From an alpha proteobacterium L41A (lineage in GTDB: Bacteria > Pseudomonadota > Alphaproteobacteria > Caulobacterales > Caulobacteraceae), in assembly GCA_000335735.1 (NCBI GenBank), contig AMYY01000016.1:1-64000 (forward strand): DNA of 64,000 bases, written 5' to 3'. A program made the translations under genes and the position numbers. This document shows, piece by piece, positions 30,516 to 38,782 of the stretch. The notes beneath the pieces are model-generated. The model had not been told where the DNA came from, made no database searches, and worked only from the letters and a program-made list of their open reading frames with translations. How positions within the stretch are numbered: the stretch's first letter is position 1; the number at the start of each line of letters is the position of its first letter.

Positions 30516-31733
30516 ATGAACATGCTTGTGCCGATCCTCGCTGTCCTGGCCGCCGCCTTCGCGGGCGGTTTTCTGTGGGCCTATATGGGCTGGCAGAAGA
30601 CGAGCGGCGCGCTGGCGGCGGCCGAGGCCCGCATCGATCTGGTCGAGGAAAGCCGTGTGACCATGGGCGAACTGCTCAAGGCCCAGGCGGCGCAGTCGGC
30701 CCAGGTGGTGGCGGATCAGATGGTCAGTCGCGCGACCGAGACCTTCCGCGCCCAGGACCAGCTGGCGCGCGAGCGGATGGCCGCCCAGCTGAAACCCGTC
30801 GCCGACACCCTGACCAAGTTCCAGGAGCATGTCGCCGCGCTGGAGAAGACGCGGTCCGAAGAGACCGGGGGGCTGCGCGAGCAACTGGCCCAGCTGATGA
30901 CGGCCTCGTCCGCGACGCGCGACGAGGCGCGCAAGCTGACCGAGGCCTTGCGCGGCAATACGGGCCGTCGCGGCCGTTGGGGCGAACAGACCTGCCGCAA
31001 CGTTCTGGAGGCCGCCGGCATGGCGGGGCGGTTCGACTTCACCGAACAGACGTCCAGCGCCGACGACGAGGGCCGCCAGAACCGGCCCGACTTCATCGTC
31101 CGCCTGCCCGGCGGCGGCATGTTCGTGATCGACGCCAAGGTCCCGCTGGCCTTCGACGACGGGGAGGGCGACGAAGAGGCGCGCGCCCGCTCGGTCGGCC
31201 TGCGCACCGCCGCCAGCCTGAAGACCCACGTGCGCCAGCTGTCGTCCAAGGCCTATCAGGACCAGTTCAAGCCCAGTCCCGATTTCGTCGTCCTGTTCGT
31301 GCCCGGCGATGCGTTTCTGGTTACGGCGCTGGACCATGAGCCGGACCTGATGACCCAGGCCATGGCCTCGCGCGTCGTCATCGTCACCCCTTCGACCCTG
31401 TTCGCCCTGTGCAAGGCCGTCGCCTATGGCTGGCGCGCGGAAGAGCAGGCCGCCAACGCCGACAAGGTCGCCGCCCTGGGCCGCGAACTCTACAAGCGGC
31501 TGTCGGTCATGGGCGGTCATGCCTCAGCCGTCGGACGGGCTCTGGATACGGCCGTCGGCAAGTACAATCAGTTTGTCGGTTCGCTGGAGAGCCAGGTCAT
31601 GGTCTCGGCTCGCCGGTTCGAGGATTTGCAGGTCGATCACGAGGGCAAGACCTTGCCGGATCTGACGCCGGTTGAAACCGCGCCCCGCGCCATCGCCCGT
31701 CCCGAACTGATCGCCGCCGCCAAGGCGGAGTAG
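30516..31733 (+). CDS. rmuC: RmuC-family DNA recombination protein
   Basis: A 405-residue protein with an N-terminal membrane segment (about 4-24), a coiled coil (about 30-145), then the RmuC nuclease-like domain: GRRGRWGEQTCRNVLEAAG, RPDFIVRLPGGG, FVIDAKVPL and VLFVPGDAFLVTAL. RmuC limits inversions between short inverted repeats in E. coli; the domain resembles PD-(D/E)XK nucleases. ATG 30516 has AGGA seven bases upstream; ATG 30522 has GGAG at similar spacing, so the start may be two codons later. Confidence 0.91.
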   Translation: MNMLVPILAVLAAAFAGGFLWAYMGWQKTSGALAAAEARIDLVEESRVTMGELLKAQAAQSAQVVADQMVSRATETFRAQDQLARERMAAQLKPVADTLTKFQEHVAALEKTRSEETGGLREQLAQLMTASSATRDEARKLTEALRGNTGRRGRWGEQTCRNVLEAAGMAGRFDFTEQTSSADDEGRQNRPDFIVRLPGGGMFVIDAKVPLAFDDGEGDEEARARSVGLRTAASLKTHVRQLSSKAYQDQFKPSPDFVVLFVPGDAFLVTALDHEPDLMTQAMASRVVIVTPSTLFALCKAVAYGWRAEEQAANADKVAALGRELYKRLSVMGGHASAVGRALDTAVGKYNQFVGSLESQVMVSARRFEDLQVDHEGKTLPDLTPVETAPRAIARPELIAAAKAE

Positions 31734-31757
31734 AGCCTCTTTCTGTGGAAAGGGCGC

Positions 31758-31805
31758 TTGACAGCGCCGACGCCGTGGTGTCAATTTAGCTTGTCAATAG
31801 GACAA
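31758..31805 (+). promoter_or_regulatory. Promoter with inverted-repeat operator for the XRE operon
   Basis: TTGACA at 31758-31763 matches the -35 consensus; the -10 would fall near TCAATT about 17 bases later. TTGTC and GACAA (31791-31805) then form a perfect five-base inverted repeat around AATAG, close to the expected transcription start. A small XRE repressor is encoded two genes in, so autoregulation through this site is a fair inference. Confidence 0.5.
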
Positions 31806-31818
31806 GGGATGTTGACTG

Positions 31819-32277
31819 ATGCGCAAGTGGCGGCCGGTAATCAAGGCGATTGCAATCACTTTCGGCGGCGGACTGGTGTTCGCCTTGGTCGGCGGGATCG
31901 CGATGGGATACGCCGCCCGCGCCGGCTGGATCGGTTCGGAGATGGGGGAGATGATCTTCACCGCCGTCTTCGCCGCCACCATCATGGCCGGCTCGCTGTG
32001 GGTCGGCGCCGAATGGATGCGGGTGATCGATGAAGCCGCGCGTGAAGCGCACAAGGCCGCCTGGTACTGGGGCGGAACGGCGGGCATGTGCGTCAGCGGC
32101 GTCGGCCTGATCCTGTCCTCGGCCGGGCCGTGGCGCGAGGTGATCGCGCGCGAGATCGGATCGGGCGGCTCGCCCATAGACTACATGTCCGCCGGCGCCG
32201 CCTTGATGATCGCCCCTATGCTGATCGGCTACACCGTCGTCTGGGCCTGGTGGTGGCTGGCGCGAATGCGGGGCTGA
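31819..32277 (+). CDS. Four-helix membrane protein, unrecognised
   Basis: A 152-residue protein with about four hydrophobic segments (about 9-32, 45-64, 83-102 and 125-148) and short loops. I do not recognise the family, although small membrane proteins paired with a 65-residue XRE regulator are a recurrent arrangement in bacteria. The XRE gene starts three bases after its stop, so they are one operon. A probable promoter and operator lie 14-60 bases upstream. Confidence 0.8.
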   Translation: MRKWRPVIKAIAITFGGGLVFALVGGIAMGYAARAGWIGSEMGEMIFTAVFAATIMAGSLWVGAEWMRVIDEAAREAHKAAWYWGGTAGMCVSGVGLILSSAGPWREVIAREIGSGGSPIDYMSAGAALMIAPMLIGYTVVWAWWWLARMRG

Positions 32278-32280
32278 GCC

Positions 32281-32478
32281 ATGAACAATCGTCTCAAGGT
32301 CCTGCGCGCCGAGCGCGACTGGAGCCAGGCGCAGCTGGCCGAACAGCTCGGCGTGTCGCGCCAGACCGTGAACGCCCTGGAGACCGGCCGTTACGACCCC
32401 TCCCTGCCGCTGGCCTTCAAGATCGCCCGCGTCTTCGGCCAACCCATCGAATCCATCTTTTCAGACGACAAAGCGTGA
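32281..32478 (+). CDS. Small XRE-type helix-turn-helix regulator
   Basis: A 65-residue protein that is essentially one Cro/C1 DNA-binding domain: LKVLRAERDWSQAQLAEQLGVSRQTVNALETGRYDPSLPLAFKIARVF, with the helix-turn-helix at about 16-37. There is no effector domain, so it likely represses constitutively or is controlled by protein partners such as its neighbouring membrane protein. The short form resembles the YozG-like group. It starts three bases after the membrane protein gene, and the TraB-like gene follows after four. Confidence 0.92.
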   Translation: MNNRLKVLRAERDWSQAQLAEQLGVSRQTVNALETGRYDPSLPLAFKIARVFGQPIESIFSDDKA

Positions 32479-32482
32479 ACTC

Positions 32483-33445
32483 ATGACCTTTACAGCCCAT
32501 CTCAAATCCTCCGTCTCCACCCTGGTGCGGGGCGCGATAGGCGTCGCCGGAGGCGTGGCGCTGTTCGCCGCCATCGCCGGCGCGCCGGCCGACGCCCTGG
32601 CCCAGACCGCCGCGCCTGCTGCGCCCGCGCCCATCCAGGGCGAAGGCCCCGCGCTGTGGGTGGTCAAGGATGCGGATTCGACCCTGTATCTGTTCGGCTC
32701 GGTCCACGTGCTTCGCCCGACGACCGGCTGGGCCAGCCCCCGCGTCGAGGCCGCCTTCGACGGCGCGTCGGACATCTGGTTCGAGATCAGCAATCCCGAC
32801 GACCAGGCCGCCATCATGCCGCTGATCCAGCAGCACGGCCTGTCGCCCGAGACCCCCTTGTCCAGCCGCCTGACGGCGGAAGAAAACGCCGAACTGGATG
32901 CGGCAGCCCAGGCCATGGGCGCCTCGGCCGCCCAGCTTCAGCCGATGAAACCCTGGTTGGCGGCGCTCAGCCTGTCGGTCGCGCCGCTGATCAAGGCCGG
33001 CTACGACCCCAAGTCGGGCGTCGAACTGGTGCTGAAGGCGCGCGCCGAAGCGGCGGGCAAGCCGATCCACGGCTTCGAGACCATCGACAAACAGATCGGC
33101 ATCCTGGCCGGCCTGCCCGACGACGTGCAACTGGTCTTCCTGCGCGAGACGCTGAAGGACTACGAGAACGCCGCCACAAAGCTGGATGAAATGGTCGAGG
33201 CCTGGGCCCGGGGCGACGTCGCGACGCTGGACCGCGTCACGATCACGGAAATGAAGGAGGCCTCGCCGGCCCTCTATCAGTCCGTTTTGGTGGATCGGAA
33301 CACCGACTGGGCCAACCAGATCCAGACGATGCTTGAAGGCTCCGGCACCGCCTTCATCGCCGTCGGCGCGGCCCACCTGACCGGCGACGACAGCGTCCAG
33401 GCCATCCTGCAAAAGCGCGGCGTGACGGTCGAAGCGGCAAACTGA
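32483..33445 (+). CDS. TraB/GumN-family secreted protein
   Basis: A 320-residue exported protein with an N-terminal hydrophobic signal (about 15-41, ending near ALAQ). The TraB/GumN (PrgY-like) core shows LWVVKDADSTLYLFGSVHVL, the RNTDWANQI motif and FIAVGAAHLTGDDSV at the end, including the conserved GxxH elements thought to form a metal-dependent hydrolase site. The substrate in bacteria is unknown. It follows the XRE gene by four bases; a hairpin terminator begins nine bases after its stop. Confidence 0.85.
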   Translation: MTFTAHLKSSVSTLVRGAIGVAGGVALFAAIAGAPADALAQTAAPAAPAPIQGEGPALWVVKDADSTLYLFGSVHVLRPTTGWASPRVEAAFDGASDIWFEISNPDDQAAIMPLIQQHGLSPETPLSSRLTAEENAELDAAAQAMGASAAQLQPMKPWLAALSLSVAPLIKAGYDPKSGVELVLKARAEAAGKPIHGFETIDKQIGILAGLPDDVQLVFLRETLKDYENAATKLDEMVEAWARGDVATLDRVTITEMKEASPALYQSVLVDRNTDWANQIQTMLEGSGTAFIAVGAAHLTGDDSVQAILQKRGVTVEAAN

Positions 33446-33454
33446 GGTCGGAAG

Positions 33455-33482
33455 GAAGGCGCGGCGGCGACGTCGCGCCTTC
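33455..33482. terminator. Hairpin terminator between TraB-like gene and tRNA
   Basis: GAAGGCGCG and CGCGCCTTC form a nine-base perfect stem with a ten-base loop. It closes the plus-strand operon and also lies just past the 3' end of the minus-strand tRNA, so it may serve both. No long T-run follows on either strand. Confidence 0.65.
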
Positions 33483-33492
33483 GCCGAGAGGC

Positions 33493-33566
33493 TGGAGCGG
33501 GCAGCGGGAATCGAACCCGCACGAAAAGCTTGGGAAGCTTTCAGGCTACCACTACATCATGCCCGC
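33493..33566 (-). tRNA. tRNA-Gly (anticodon CCC)
   Basis: Read on the minus strand, the acceptor GCGGGCA pairs with TGCCCGC. The D arm contains TAGTGGTAG, the anticodon stem AAAGC/GCTTT encloses the loop TTCCCAA, and the T arm has GGTTCGATTCC. The anticodon is CCC, reading GGG glycine codons. The discriminator T and the 3' CCA are encoded. All paired arms are intact. Confidence 0.96.
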
Positions 33567-33605
33567 GATGGCCTGAGGCCGGTCTATCTCAAGGCTGACC
33601 GGCGC

Positions 33606-34601
33606 TCAAGGTAAGACCGGACTCTGGGCGCGCGCTTCATTCTCACGCGCATAGCGCTGGGCGATGATGGTGCAGGCGAACAGCTGGATCTGGTGGAACA
33701 GCATGATCGGCAGGACGATCAGCGGCACGGCGTGACCGGCGAACAGGATGCCGGCCATGGGGATGCCGGTGGCCATGCTCTTCTTGGAGCCGCAGAACAG
33801 GATGACGATCCGGTCGGGGCGATCGAACTTCAGCGCGCGCCCGGCGAACAGGGTCAGGGCCAGGACGATGGCCAGCAGGGCGATGTTCAGGCCGATGACC
33901 TTGGCCAGATCCAGCGGCGCGACCTGGGACCAGACGCCGCCGACGACGCCCTCGCTGAAGGCGGCATAGACGATCAGCAGGATGGAGCCGCGGTCGACCA
34001 GTCCGGTCAGTTTGGCGTGGCGGGTCAGCCAGTCCTTCAGCAGGGGGCGACACAGCTGGCCCACGGCGAAGGGGGCCAGGATCTGCAGACCGATGTCCAG
34101 GATGGACTGCAGATGGATGCCGCCGTTGGCGCCGCCGATCAGCACGGCGACCAGCAGCGGCGTCACGATCACGCCCAGCAGGTTCGACAGGCTGGCGCTG
34201 GTCAGGGCGCCCGCGACATTGCCGCCGGCGATGGAGGTGAAGGCGATGGACGACTGCACCGTGGACGGCAGCAGGCACAGATAGAGCATCCCCGTCAGCA
34301 GATCGGGCTGAAGCGACCCCCGCATCAGGAGGACCAGCCCGAGCCCCAGCAGCGGGAACAGCAGGAAGGTCGACAGAAAGACCGTGCCCTGCAGCCGCCA
34401 GTGCAGCAGGCCCGCGCCGATCGCCGCCGGCGACATCCGCGCGCCATACAGGAAAAACAGCAGGGCGATGGCGGCCTTGACCACCCCGTCCATGACCACG
34501 GCCGCCTGTCCGCTGGCGGGGAACAGCGCCGCCAGGATCACCATGCCGATCAGGGCCAGCAGATAGCCGTCGATCGGCAGGCGGGACAGGAAACGAGGCA
34601 T
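33606..34601 (-). CDS. SBF-like (bile acid:sodium symporter family) transporter
   Basis: A 331-residue inner-membrane protein with about ten hydrophobic segments. Segments typical of the SBF-like YfeH branch are visible: LLFFLYGARMSPAAI, LCLLPSTVQSSIAFTSIAGGNVAGAL and FCGSKKSMATGIPMAGILF. It would co-transport an organic anion with sodium; the substrate is unknown, and bile acid is only the family name. It stands alone on the minus strand between the tRNA and acs, separated from acs by 68 bases. Confidence 0.87.
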   Translation of the reverse strand: MPRFLSRLPIDGYLLALIGMVILAALFPASGQAAVVMDGVVKAAIALLFFLYGARMSPAAIGAGLLHWRLQGTVFLSTFLLFPLLGLGLVLLMRGSLQPDLLTGMLYLCLLPSTVQSSIAFTSIAGGNVAGALTSASLSNLLGVIVTPLLVAVLIGGANGGIHLQSILDIGLQILAPFAVGQLCRPLLKDWLTRHAKLTGLVDRGSILLIVYAAFSEGVVGGVWSQVAPLDLAKVIGLNIALLAIVLALTLFAGRALKFDRPDRIVILFCGSKKSMATGIPMAGILFAGHAVPLIVLPIMLFHQIQLFACTIIAQRYARENEARAQSPVLP

Positions 34602-34669
34602 GGATGGCTCAGGCTGCGGCGGGGTGACGCACAGATAGGCGCATCAGCCCCCGCATTGAACCCGCGTCA

Positions 34670-36625
34670 TCAGGCCCCGGCGCGGTTCTTGACCAGATCG
34701 TCCACGACTGACGGGTCGGCCAGGGTCGAGGTGTCGCCCAGCGCGCCGATCTCGTTCTCGGCGATCTTGCGCAGGATGCGGCGCATGATCTTGCCCGACC
34801 GGGTCTTGGGCAGGCCGGGCGCCCACTGGATCACGTCGGGGGCGGCGATGGGGCCGATCTCGTGACGGACGTGGGCGACCAGGGCCTTCCTCAGATCCTC
34901 GGTCGCCTCGGCCCCGTTGTTCAGGGTGACATAGGCGTAGATGCCCTGGCCCTTGATGTCATGGGGATAGCCGACGACCGCCGCCTCGGCGACATCGTCG
35001 TGCAGGACCAGAGCGCTCTCGACCTCGGCCGTGCCCATTCGGTGGCCCGAGACATTGATGACGTCGTCCACCCGGCCGGTGATCCAGTAGTAGCCGTCCT
35101 CGTCCCGACGGCAGCCGTCGCCGGTGAAGTAGCGGCCCGGATAGGTCGAGAAATAGGTGTCGAAGAAGCGCTGATCGTCGCCATAGACGGTGCGCATCTG
35201 GCCCGGCCAGCTGTCGGTGATGCAAAGATTGCCGGAGACGGCGCCCTCCAGCGGCTGGCCCTCGGCGTCCACGATCTGAAGCTCGACGCCGGGCAGGGGC
35301 AGGGTCGCTGATCCGGGCTTCAGGTCGGTGGCGCCGGGCAGGGGGGTGATCAGATGGCCGCCTGTCTCGGTCTGCCACCAGGTGTCCACGATGGGGCAAC
35401 GGCCGTCGCCGACGACCTCGTGATACCAGCGCCAGGCCTCGGGGTTGATCGGCTCTCCCACCGTGCCGAGCAGTCGCAGCGAGGCGCGCGAGGAGGCCTT
35501 CACCGGCGCATCGCCTTCGCGCATCAGGGCGCGCAGGGCCGTGGGCGCGGTGTAGAAGATCTCGACCTTGTGCTTGTCCACCACCTGCCAGAAGCGGCCG
35601 GCGTCGGGATAGTTGGGCACGCCCTCGAACATCAGGGTCGTCGCCGCATTCGCGAGCGGCCCATAGACCATGTAGGAGTGGCCGGTGACCCAGCCCACGT
35701 CGGCGGTGCACCAGAAGACCTCGCCGGGGCGATAGTCGAAGACGATCTCGTGCGTCCAGGCGGCCCAGAACAGATAGCCGCCCGTGGTGTGCAGCACGCC
35801 CTTGGGCTTACCGGTCGAGCCGGAGGTATAAAGGATGAACAGCGGATCCTCGGCGTTCATCGGCTCGGGCGGGCAGTCGGCATCGACCTTGGCGGCCTCC
35901 TGCCCATAGTCGAAGTCGCGACCCTCGATCATCGGCACGTCGGCGCCGGTGCGGCGGATGACCAGGACGGTGTCGACCTTCACCTTCGTCAGGGCCTCGT
36001 CGACATTGGCCTTCAGCGGAATGTGCTTGCCGCCGCGCAGACCTTCGTCGGCGGTGATGACCAGGTTGGAACCGCAGTCCTCGATCCGGCCGCACAGGCT
36101 GTCGGGCGAAAAGCCGCCGAAGACGACCGAATGCACCGCGCCGATCCGCGCACAGGCGAGCATGGCGTAGGCGGCCTCGGGGATCATGGGCAGATACAGG
36201 GTGATCCTGTCGCCTTTCCTGGCCCCATGCGCCTTCAGCACATTGGCCATGCGGCACACCTCGGCGTGCAATTCGCCGAAGGTGATGTGGCGGCTGTCGG
36301 CGGGATCGTCGCCTTCCCAGATGATCGCCGTCTCGTCCTTGCGGTGAGGCAGGTGACGGTCGACGCACTCGGCCGAGACGTTCAGGACGCCGTCCTCGAA
36401 CCAGCGAATGCGGAAATCTTCCTTGTTGAAGGAGACGTCCTTGATCCGGGTCGGCGGGGTGATCCAGTCCAGACGTCTGGCCTGTTCGGCCCAGAAGACG
36501 TCGGGCGTCTCGCGCGCGGCGATCCGCGCCGCCTCATACGTTTCCCGGTTCATATGGGCCTTGGCGGCCCAGTCGGCGGGGACGGGATAGAGGGCGGGAT
36601 CAGGCACGCGAGACGTCTCCGGCAT
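34670..36625 (-). CDS. acs: Acetyl-CoA synthetase
   Basis: A 651-residue AMP-forming ligase converting acetate, ATP and CoA to acetyl-CoA. The adenylation motif [12 protein letters not shown], the TWWQTETGG substrate-pocket motif, the hinge [18 protein letters not shown] and the PKTRSGK loop with Lys612 (the residue controlled by acetylation in Salmonella) are present. ATG 36625 is used; the frame also opens one codon earlier at TTG. It starts five bases after the porin stop, so the porin and acs form an operon next to the CrbSR-like regulators. Confidence 0.96.
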   Translation of the reverse strand: MPETSRVPDPALYPVPADWAAKAHMNRETYEAARIAARETPDVFWAEQARRLDWITPPTRIKDVSFNKEDFRIRWFEDGVLNVSAECVDRHLPHRKDETAIIWEGDDPADSRHITFGELHAEVCRMANVLKAHGARKGDRITLYLPMIPEAAYAMLACARIGAVHSVVFGGFSPDSLCGRIEDCGSNLVITADEGLRGGKHIPLKANVDEALTKVKVDTVLVIRRTGADVPMIEGRDFDYGQEAAKVDADCPPEPMNAEDPLFILYTSGSTGKPKGVLHTTGGYLFWAAWTHEIVFDYRPGEVFWCTADVGWVTGHSYMVYGPLANAATTLMFEGVPNYPDAGRFWQVVDKHKVEIFYTAPTALRALMREGDAPVKASSRASLRLLGTVGEPINPEAWRWYHEVVGDGRCPIVDTWWQTETGGHLITPLPGATDLKPGSATLPLPGVELQIVDAEGQPLEGAVSGNLCITDSWPGQMRTVYGDDQRFFDTYFSTYPGRYFTGDGCRRDEDGYYWITGRVDDVINVSGHRMGTAEVESALVLHDDVAEAAVVGYPHDIKGQGIYAYVTLNNGAEATEDLRKALVAHVRHEIGPIAAPDVIQWAPGLPKTRSGKIMRRILRKIAENEIGALGDTSTLADPSVVDDLVKNRAGA

Positions 36626-36629
36626 CAAA

Positions 36630-37997
36630 TCAGAATCCGTATTTGGCGAACAGGATCAGACGGGTCATGTCGCCGCTGGCGCCGGTTTCGATCTCGCGGT
36701 CTGCGAACATCAGCTCGGCCCCGACATCAAACGCCGTAACCGGCGACCAGATCAAGTTGGCGTGGAGGCTCTGGGCCGAACGGTTGGCGGTCAGGCCTGT
36801 GAAGGCCAGGTCGTTGTCCACCTTCTGCGCCGACCAGATCAGGCTGGAACGCCAGCCGGGCGCCCAGACGTGGCGATAGGCGGCGAAGCCGGCGACCACG
36901 CCGATCGCATCCAGATCGCCCGCGCCGTTCAGCACCGCGTCGTTGGAGAAGTTCAGACCGACATAGCGGCCGATGCCCTCGCCGCCCGTCACCATCAGGC
37001 GCAGGTCGTCCTTGGCGCCGACCTTGATCTTGGTCGAGGCCGACAGGCCCCAGCCGGTCGCGGTGGAATCGATGTTGCTGGCCGGACTCTGGTATTTCAG
37101 CTGGCGCAGCAGCCCGGCGATCTGGACGTCGCCCCAGGGCTTGGACACCGCATAGCGGGCGGTGAAGTCCGGCAGGGTGCTGTCGTCGGCGACGATGCGC
37201 GCGCCGCCGCCGAACGGAGTCACCGTCGTCTCGGGGTTCTCGACCGAGACCGAGAAGGGCCCGCGGGTGTAGCGAACCTGGACCTGACGGGCGAAGACCG
37301 TGCCCTCGGCCGCGCCGATGAAGTCGGCGGATTCGGGCAGGACGGCGGTGTTCTGGAAGTTGGTCCATTCCTGGCCGATCAGCCAGTTGTCGATGGTGAT
37401 GAAGGCGCGACGCAGGGCCGGGTTGGCCGGGCTGGTGGTGCGCTGGTCGCCGGCGCCGGGCAGGGTCTGGAAGTCCATCTCCATCCGCGTGCCGATCTTG
37501 TGGCCGCCGACCATGCCGTCGGTGGTCAGCCAGAACCGGGTCTGGCGGGCGTTGAAGTCGGTCGCCGTATCCTCATCGGTCCCGCCGATGGGGATGGAGC
37601 CGGGAATGTGGAATTCACGCAGCGCGTCGCCGTTGACCGGGTCGCCGCCCGAGTAGCGGCTGGCGTAGGCGTCCACCTTCACGAAGCCGCCGAACTTGAC
37701 CGTGTGGTCGCCAATGCGGAAGCCGTCGCTGGGCGCGGCGGGCGCCGCCGCCTGCTGGACCGGCGCGGGCGCGGCCGGGCGGGTCTCCAGGCGGATGATG
37801 TCCTGCTGTTGCGCCGCTTGCTGGGTTCGGGCGGCGACCACCTCCGTCTTCAGGGCGTTCAGCTCGCTTTCGAGTTGAGCAATGCGGGCCTCTAGCGCCG
37901 CCTGGCTGGTCTGGGCCGAAGCGAGCCCCGGCGCCGAGAGCAGGGCGATCGCGGCGGCGCTGGAAAACAGGCCCGCCGATAGACGTGTCTTGATCAT
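36630..37997 (-). CDS. DcaP-like trimeric outer-membrane porin
   Basis: A 455-residue porin. A signal peptide ends near ASAQ (about 29). A coiled coil (about 30-75, [17 protein letters not shown]) and a Pro/Ala linker follow. The rest is a beta-barrel of amphipathic strands ending in the C-terminal Phe (FAKYGF) required for outer-membrane insertion. The layout matches DcaP-type porins, some of which pass dicarboxylates and other small acids. It is the first gene of the acs operon, suggesting uptake of acetate or related acids. It is divergent from the CrbR-like gene. Confidence 0.86.
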   Translation of the reverse strand: MIKTRLSAGLFSSAAAIALLSAPGLASAQTSQAALEARIAQLESELNALKTEVVAARTQQAAQQQDIIRLETRPAAPAPVQQAAAPAAPSDGFRIGDHTVKFGGFVKVDAYASRYSGGDPVNGDALREFHIPGSIPIGGTDEDTATDFNARQTRFWLTTDGMVGGHKIGTRMEMDFQTLPGAGDQRTTSPANPALRRAFITIDNWLIGQEWTNFQNTAVLPESADFIGAAEGTVFARQVQVRYTRGPFSVSVENPETTVTPFGGGARIVADDSTLPDFTARYAVSKPWGDVQIAGLLRQLKYQSPASNIDSTATGWGLSASTKIKVGAKDDLRLMVTGGEGIGRYVGLNFSNDAVLNGAGDLDAIGVVAGFAAYRHVWAPGWRSSLIWSAQKVDNDLAFTGLTANRSAQSLHANLIWSPVTAFDVGAELMFADREIETGASGDMTRLILFAKYGF

Positions 37998-38080
37998 GAT
38001 GAAAAATCCTCCCGCGCCCGTCTAACGCGTGCGTCCCTTCCCAAACCTTTCCGCCTTGGACAGAGCGAGGCCATTGGCCA

Positions 38081-38099
38081 TTGGTCTAATTTCGACCAA
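38081..38099. promoter_or_regulatory. Inverted repeat, candidate CrbR-like binding site
   Basis: TTGGTC and GACCAA are exact six-base inverted arms around seven AT-rich bases. The site is 83 bases upstream of the porin-acs start and 63 bases upstream of the response regulator start. Spacing and symmetry suit a LuxR-type dimer. Binding by the adjacent CrbR-like regulator is inferred from position. Confidence 0.5.
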
Positions 38100-38162
38100 A
38101 GTCGAACCGCGCCATGATGGCGACGACGCGGCCGGTCAGACGCCGCGCACGGAAGGAAGCCC

Positions 38163-38771
38163 ATGGATCGCATCGTCGTCGCGGACGACCATCCCCTGTT
38201 TCGCGCCGCCCTGCGCTCGGCCGTCGACAAGGCGGCGCCAGGCGCGGAGGTGGTGGAATGCGCCAGCCTGGCCGAGGCCAAGGCCGCGATGGTCGCAGGG
38301 CCCGTCGATCTGTTGCTGCTGGATCTGAAGCTGTCGGACAGCGAGGGGATGGCGGGCCTCGCCGCCGTGCGGGCCGAGCAGCCGACCGTGCCGGTCGCGG
38401 TGGTCTCGGCCAGCGAGGACGCGCCGGTGGTGCGCCATGCTCTCGGTCTGGGCGCCGCCGGCTTCATTCCCAAGTCTTCGTCCCTGCCGCAGATGGTCGA
38501 GGCCATCGCCGCCATTCTGGCCGGCGACAGCTGGGCACCGGATGTGCCCGAGGCCGACGACGATCTGGCTGGCCGCGTGGCCAGTCTGACGCCGTCGCAG
38601 CTGCGGATTCTGGAAGGGTTGAAGGCCGGCCGGCTCAACAAGCAGATCGCCTTCGACCTGGGTGTGTCCGAAGCCACCATCAAGGCGCACCTGACCAGCG
38701 TGTTCCGCAAGTTGGGCGTCCAGAACCGAACCCAGGCGGTGATCCTGGCTAAGTCGCTGGACCCGGCTTAA
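38163..38771 (+). CDS. LuxR/NarL-type response regulator, CrbR-like
   Basis: A 202-residue response regulator. The receiver has DDH at about 8-10, the phosphoacceptor Asp54 in LLLDLKLSD and Lys in FIPKSSS. The C-terminal LuxR helix-turn-helix is LTPSQLRILEGLKAGRLNKQIAFDLGVSEATIKAHLTSVFRKLG. Homologues named CrbR/ErdR/AgmR activate acs in gammaproteobacteria; the assignment here comes from the convergent CrbS-like kinase 11 bases away and the divergent porin-acs operon. Phosphorylated protein would raise acetate uptake and activation. Confidence 0.88.
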   Translation: MDRIVVADDHPLFRAALRSAVDKAAPGAEVVECASLAEAKAAMVAGPVDLLLLDLKLSDSEGMAGLAAVRAEQPTVPVAVVSASEDAPVVRHALGLGAAGFIPKSSSLPQMVEAIAAILAGDSWAPDVPEADDDLAGRVASLTPSQLRILEGLKAGRLNKQIAFDLGVSEATIKAHLTSVFRKLGVQNRTQAVILAKSLDPA

Positions 38772-38782
38772 CTCGCCAAGTC

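Noticed and set aside
31819..33445. Toxin-antitoxin or defence system in the XRE operon
   Set aside because: No toxin fold or nuclease motif; the partner genes are a membrane protein and a TraB/GumN protein, so I keep it as an uncharacterised operon.
33493..33566. Integrated element at the tRNA-Gly gene
   Set aside because: No integrase, no repeat of the tRNA 3' end nearby, and both sides are ordinary chromosomal genes.
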